Source: Microcaldota archaeon (lineage in GTDB: Archaea; Micrarchaeota; Micrarchaeia; Micrarchaeales; Micrarchaeaceae). Taken from it: a DNA stretch of 23,568 nt. The translations under genes and the position numbers were made by a program. The number at the start of each line of letters is the position of its first letter. The stretch's first letter is position 1. Of the stretch, positions 21,121 through 23,568 are shown piece by piece. The notes below the pieces were generated by a model that saw only the letters and a program-made list of their open reading frames with translations, was not told the origin of the DNA and did not search any database. The stretch spans positions 1-23,568 of the forward strand of contig JAKATY010000020.1 of assembly GCA_021827955.1 (NCBI GenBank), in the 5' to 3' direction.

Positions 21121-23427
21121 ATGATAGACTCCATAGAGCTCAGAAGCTGGAAGACTCACGCCGACACAAAGATAGAATTCAGGAAAGGCACCAATGTGCT
21201 CATCGGCATAATGGGCGCGGGCAAGAGTTCTGTCATGGATGCGATATCGTTTGCGCTTTTTGGCACTTTCCCTGCACTAAAACAGAAGAGGGTAAGCCTT
21301 GACGGGATAATAATGAGCAGGCCCGAGCAGAGGAAAAGCGCTGAGGTAAAGCTTACATTCACGATAAACGGAAACGAGTATGTAGTATCCAGAAAGATAG
21401 AGAAAAACGCCGGCAGCTCGGCGTCGCTCGAAAAGAACGGCAAGAACCTGCAGACGCAGCCGGAAAGAGTAAACGAAGAGATAGAGAAGGTACTCGGTAT
21501 GAACTACGACACCTTTTCAAGGGCCATATATGCAGAGCAAAACAGGCTGGATTACATGCTTGAGCTCCGCAAAGGAGACAGGAAGAAGCAGATAGACGAG
21601 ATGCTCAACCTTGACAAGTTCGCGAGAGCGGAGGAGAACGCCACGAGCATGATAAACAACATAAAAAGCGCTATTGCGGACGAAGAGCAGATGGTGGAAA
21701 ACATCGACATAAGCTCAGCAAAGGAGCAGCTCAATTCCATGGTGCAGGAGAAGGAGAAGACTGAACGCAGCATAAGCGCTTTGGAAAGCGGCAGGAAGGA
21801 GATTGAAAGGGAGGTTGCATCACGCAAATCCGAGCTCGATTCGTATAAGAAGGAATATGAGAAGAGGAAGGCGCTTACAGAGGAACTTAACAAAATAAGA
21901 GGAGGAATGAGCTCGCTCAGGAGCGAGATAGAGAAGATTGCTTCCATGAATATAAGCATGAATGATGCAAAAGAGGAGTTCGAAAGGTTGGAGAAGGATA
22001 TCGCAAACCGCCTGAAGGAACTTGATTCCGCGATTAAAAAAGAGAAGGAAGCGGAAAGAAAGTTGGGAGAGCTCCAGAGCACTGCATTGCAGCAGGAGAA
22101 AAAGATAGAAGAGAAGAATAGGCTGCTGAAAAAGCTCGGAGAGATAGATGAAAAGAGGCTTTCAGACGAGCTTGCCGCAAAGACCAAAGAAATGAAGGAC
22201 TTGGAGAATGCGGCAGCGGCTGCGGCTAGCAAGAAAAAGGAGGAGGAGAAATGGCTGAAGGAGCTTCTGGAACATATGGGCACATGCCCACTCTGCAGGC
22301 AGACCCTGAGCGACGAATTGAGGGAGAAACTCATCAATGACAGGAAAAACGAGATAGCAAGGCTGGATAAAGAATCGAAAGATTCAAAGGAGAAGGCAGA
22401 GTCACGAGATGTTGAAGCCGCAAAGCTCCAGGAAGCACTCAATGCAGCAAAAGCGGCAAAGGACAGGCTCAAGGAATATGAAGGCATTGATGAAGCTATT
22501 GCGAAGCTCGACAAAGAGAGAGAGAGCGCGAAGCGCGAAGCGGAGCTTGCGTCTGCGCAAGCGGAAGAGCTCAACAAGAAGCTCGAAGCGGCAAGGAAGG
22601 AGCATGGGGAGGCTAAGCTTAAGCTTGATTACGCGCGCAGGCTAGAGGCATACAAGAAGGAACTTGCAGAGGAGGAGGCAAGGCAGGAAAAGATAGCCGG
22701 CGAGCTGCAAAACATAAAGGTTGACGAGAAGGCAATATACGAGGCACAGGATCTTCTCTCAAAAGGGTCTGCGAAGCTCAGCGAGCTGAGCTCAAAGCTT
22801 GAAGGTGAGAAAAAATACATGGACAGCATTGTAAGGCAGATAGACGAAAAGGCAGGAGAAATAGCAAAATTCGAGGCAATGAAGGCGAGAATAGAGGGAA
22901 GAAGAGCTATGGTTGCGGACCTAAACAAGTTCAAGAGAGCGCTGGTAGACACCGAAGCGATGCTGAGAAGCAACCTTGTCGAATCGGTGAACGCGCTCAT
23001 GCAAGACGTATGGCCGAAGCTCTATCCCTATGGCGATTTCACGTCCATAAGGCTTTCTGCCGAGAAAGACGATTATGTGCTTGAGATAAACGCGCAAGCG
23101 AACGGCAGCGACAACTGGGTAGAGGTAGAAAGCGTGGCAAGCGGCGGCGAGCGAAGCATAACTGCACTCGTGCTTAGGATAGCACTGTCCATGGTGATAG
23201 TGCCCAACCTTAGATGGATAATACTTGACGAGCCCACGCACAATCTCGACAGGGCAGGCATATCAAAGCTTATCGAAGTGCTAGGCAATACGCTTCCCGA
23301 AGTTGTTGAACAGGTGTTCATAATAACGCATGACGAGAGCCTGAAAGACATAAGCCCCGCCTCGATATACATGCTTGACAGGGACAAAGCTTCGAATGGC
23401 GCAACGATAATAGGAGAGATAGCGTGA
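21121..23427 (+). CDS. rad50: DNA double-strand break repair ATPase Rad50
   Basis: SMC-like ATPase that works with Mre11 in break processing. The 768 residues have Walker A GIMGAGKSS (29-37), a Q-loop region with YAEQNRLDYML (about 137-147), a first coiled coil, the zinc hook CPLC (389-392), a second coiled coil, the signature SGGERS (about 675-680) and Walker B IILDEPTHNLD (about 700-710) with the H-loop THDE. It is somewhat shorter than typical archaeal Rad50 (about 850-900), from shorter coils. ATG 21121 is the family start; an upstream TTG at 21091 is not. Mre11, HerA and NurA are not in the window. Confidence 0.96.
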   Translation: MIDSIELRSWKTHADTKIEFRKGTNVLIGIMGAGKSSVMDAISFALFGTFPALKQKRVSLDGIIMSRPEQRKSAEVKLTFTINGNEYVVSRKIEKNAGSSASLEKNGKNLQTQPERVNEEIEKVLGMNYDTFSRAIYAEQNRLDYMLELRKGDRKKQIDEMLNLDKFARAEENATSMINNIKSAIADEEQMVENIDISSAKEQLNSMVQEKEKTERSISALESGRKEIEREVASRKSELDSYKKEYEKRKALTEELNKIRGGMSSLRSEIEKIASMNISMNDAKEEFERLEKDIANRLKELDSAIKKEKEAERKLGELQSTALQQEKKIEEKNRLLKKLGEIDEKRLSDELAAKTKEMKDLENAAAAAASKKKEEEKWLKELLEHMGTCPLCRQTLSDELREKLINDRKNEIARLDKESKDSKEKAESRDVEAAKLQEALNAAKAAKDRLKEYEGIDEAIAKLDKERESAKREAELASAQAEELNKKLEAARKEHGEAKLKLDYARRLEAYKKELAEEEARQEKIAGELQNIKVDEKAIYEAQDLLSKGSAKLSELSSKLEGEKKYMDSIVRQIDEKAGEIAKFEAMKARIEGRRAMVADLNKFKRALVDTEAMLRSNLVESVNALMQDVWPKLYPYGDFTSIRLSAEKDDYVLEINAQANGSDNWVEVESVASGGERSITALVLRIALSMVIVPNLRWIILDEPTHNLDRAGISKLIEVLGNTLPEVVEQVFIITHDESLKDISPASIYMLDRDKASNGATIIGEIA

Positions 23428-23453
23428 TCATGGCGCATGGCACAATGATGCAC
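23424..23453 (+). terminator. Inverted repeat across the rad50 stop codon
   Basis: GTGATCAT (23424-23431) pairs with ATGATGCAC (23445-23453) with one bulged base, around the TGA stop. No U-tract follows directly. Confidence 0.3.
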
Positions 23454-23524
23454 TGCCGGAAGGGGAAATAGAAAAATACTAATTTCTATACTTTTCAACC
23501 AATATCGGGCCTACAGGAGATGAA

Positions 23525-23568
23525 ATGAGATTTCAAGCAGTTTTGGCATTGGCCTTATTAGCGGCAGC
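23525..23568 (+). CDS. Start of an exported protein, cut by window edge
   Basis: Only 14 codons are visible, MRFQAVLALALLAA, a typical signal-peptide start (a positive charge, then a hydrophobic run). ATG 23525 has a good AGGAGATGA upstream and an A/T-rich TATA-like region at about 23471-23491. The mature protein lies outside the window. Confidence 0.6.
   Translation, partial: MRFQAVLALALLAA

Noticed and set aside
21552..22577. 341-codon open frame on the minus strand within rad50
   Set aside because: Ser/Phe/Leu-rich antisense of the coiled coil; no domain and no upstream signals.

Overview
The window is 23.6 kb of compact archaeal chromosome, about 45-48% G+C by eye. The archaeal assignment rests on MCM, aIF5A with its hypusination loop, ribosomal proteins eS8, eS24 and eS31, aEF-1beta, SepF paired with two FtsZ proteins, archaeal-type MetRS and Rad50, together with TATA boxes and GGTG-type ribosome binding sites. 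The small size of many genes, the stand-alone domains and the surface proteins crowded with N-glycosylation sequons suggest a DPANN lineage, possibly Micrarchaeota. That lineage is an inference, not something proved here. I see no rRNA, tRNA, CRISPR array, IS element or prophage.

Layout. 1-3550 (+): the 3' part of glutamine synthetase, a broken bacterial-type aspartyl-tRNA synthetase, and sepF. 3562-6859 (-): a TrmJ-like RNA methyltransferase, a CPBP membrane protease, eS31 (53 aa, hidden under a longer spurious frame), eS24, aIF5A and a SAM methyltransferase. 6977-9910 (-): two overlapping ftsZ genes and a glycosylation-rich membrane-anchored protein. 10019-11696 (-): eS8, an unknown 125-aa protein and ornithine carbamoyltransferase, all coupled. 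11882-12574 (+): a small GNAT-like protein and a stand-alone tRNA-binding domain, convergent with MetRS (12611-14260, -). 14436-20931 (+): MCM, a presenilin-like aspartyl protease, a secreted Lon-type serine protease, a 53-aa double zinc ribbon, aEF-1beta and a YgjP-type metallopeptidase. 21121-23427 (+): Rad50. From 23525: the start of a secreted protein that runs off the window.

Themes. Cell division (SepF, FtsZ x2) lies within 6 kb. Translation dominates: two synthetases, a MetRS-type tRNA-binding domain, three ribosomal proteins, aIF5A, aEF-1beta and an RNA methyltransferase. Membrane proteolysis is represented three times (CPBP, presenilin-like, Lon-like), two of these adjacent.

The strongest anomaly is aspS. 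Its two halves are in different frames, and the junction is exactly what a 38-bp deletion between two 8-bp GCAGGCAG repeats would leave. The lost segment is a conserved active-site stretch of the enzyme. No wholly new system is evident. The best leads are this lesion, the coupled ftsZ pair, the adjacent membrane proteases and the unknown protein coupled to eS8.
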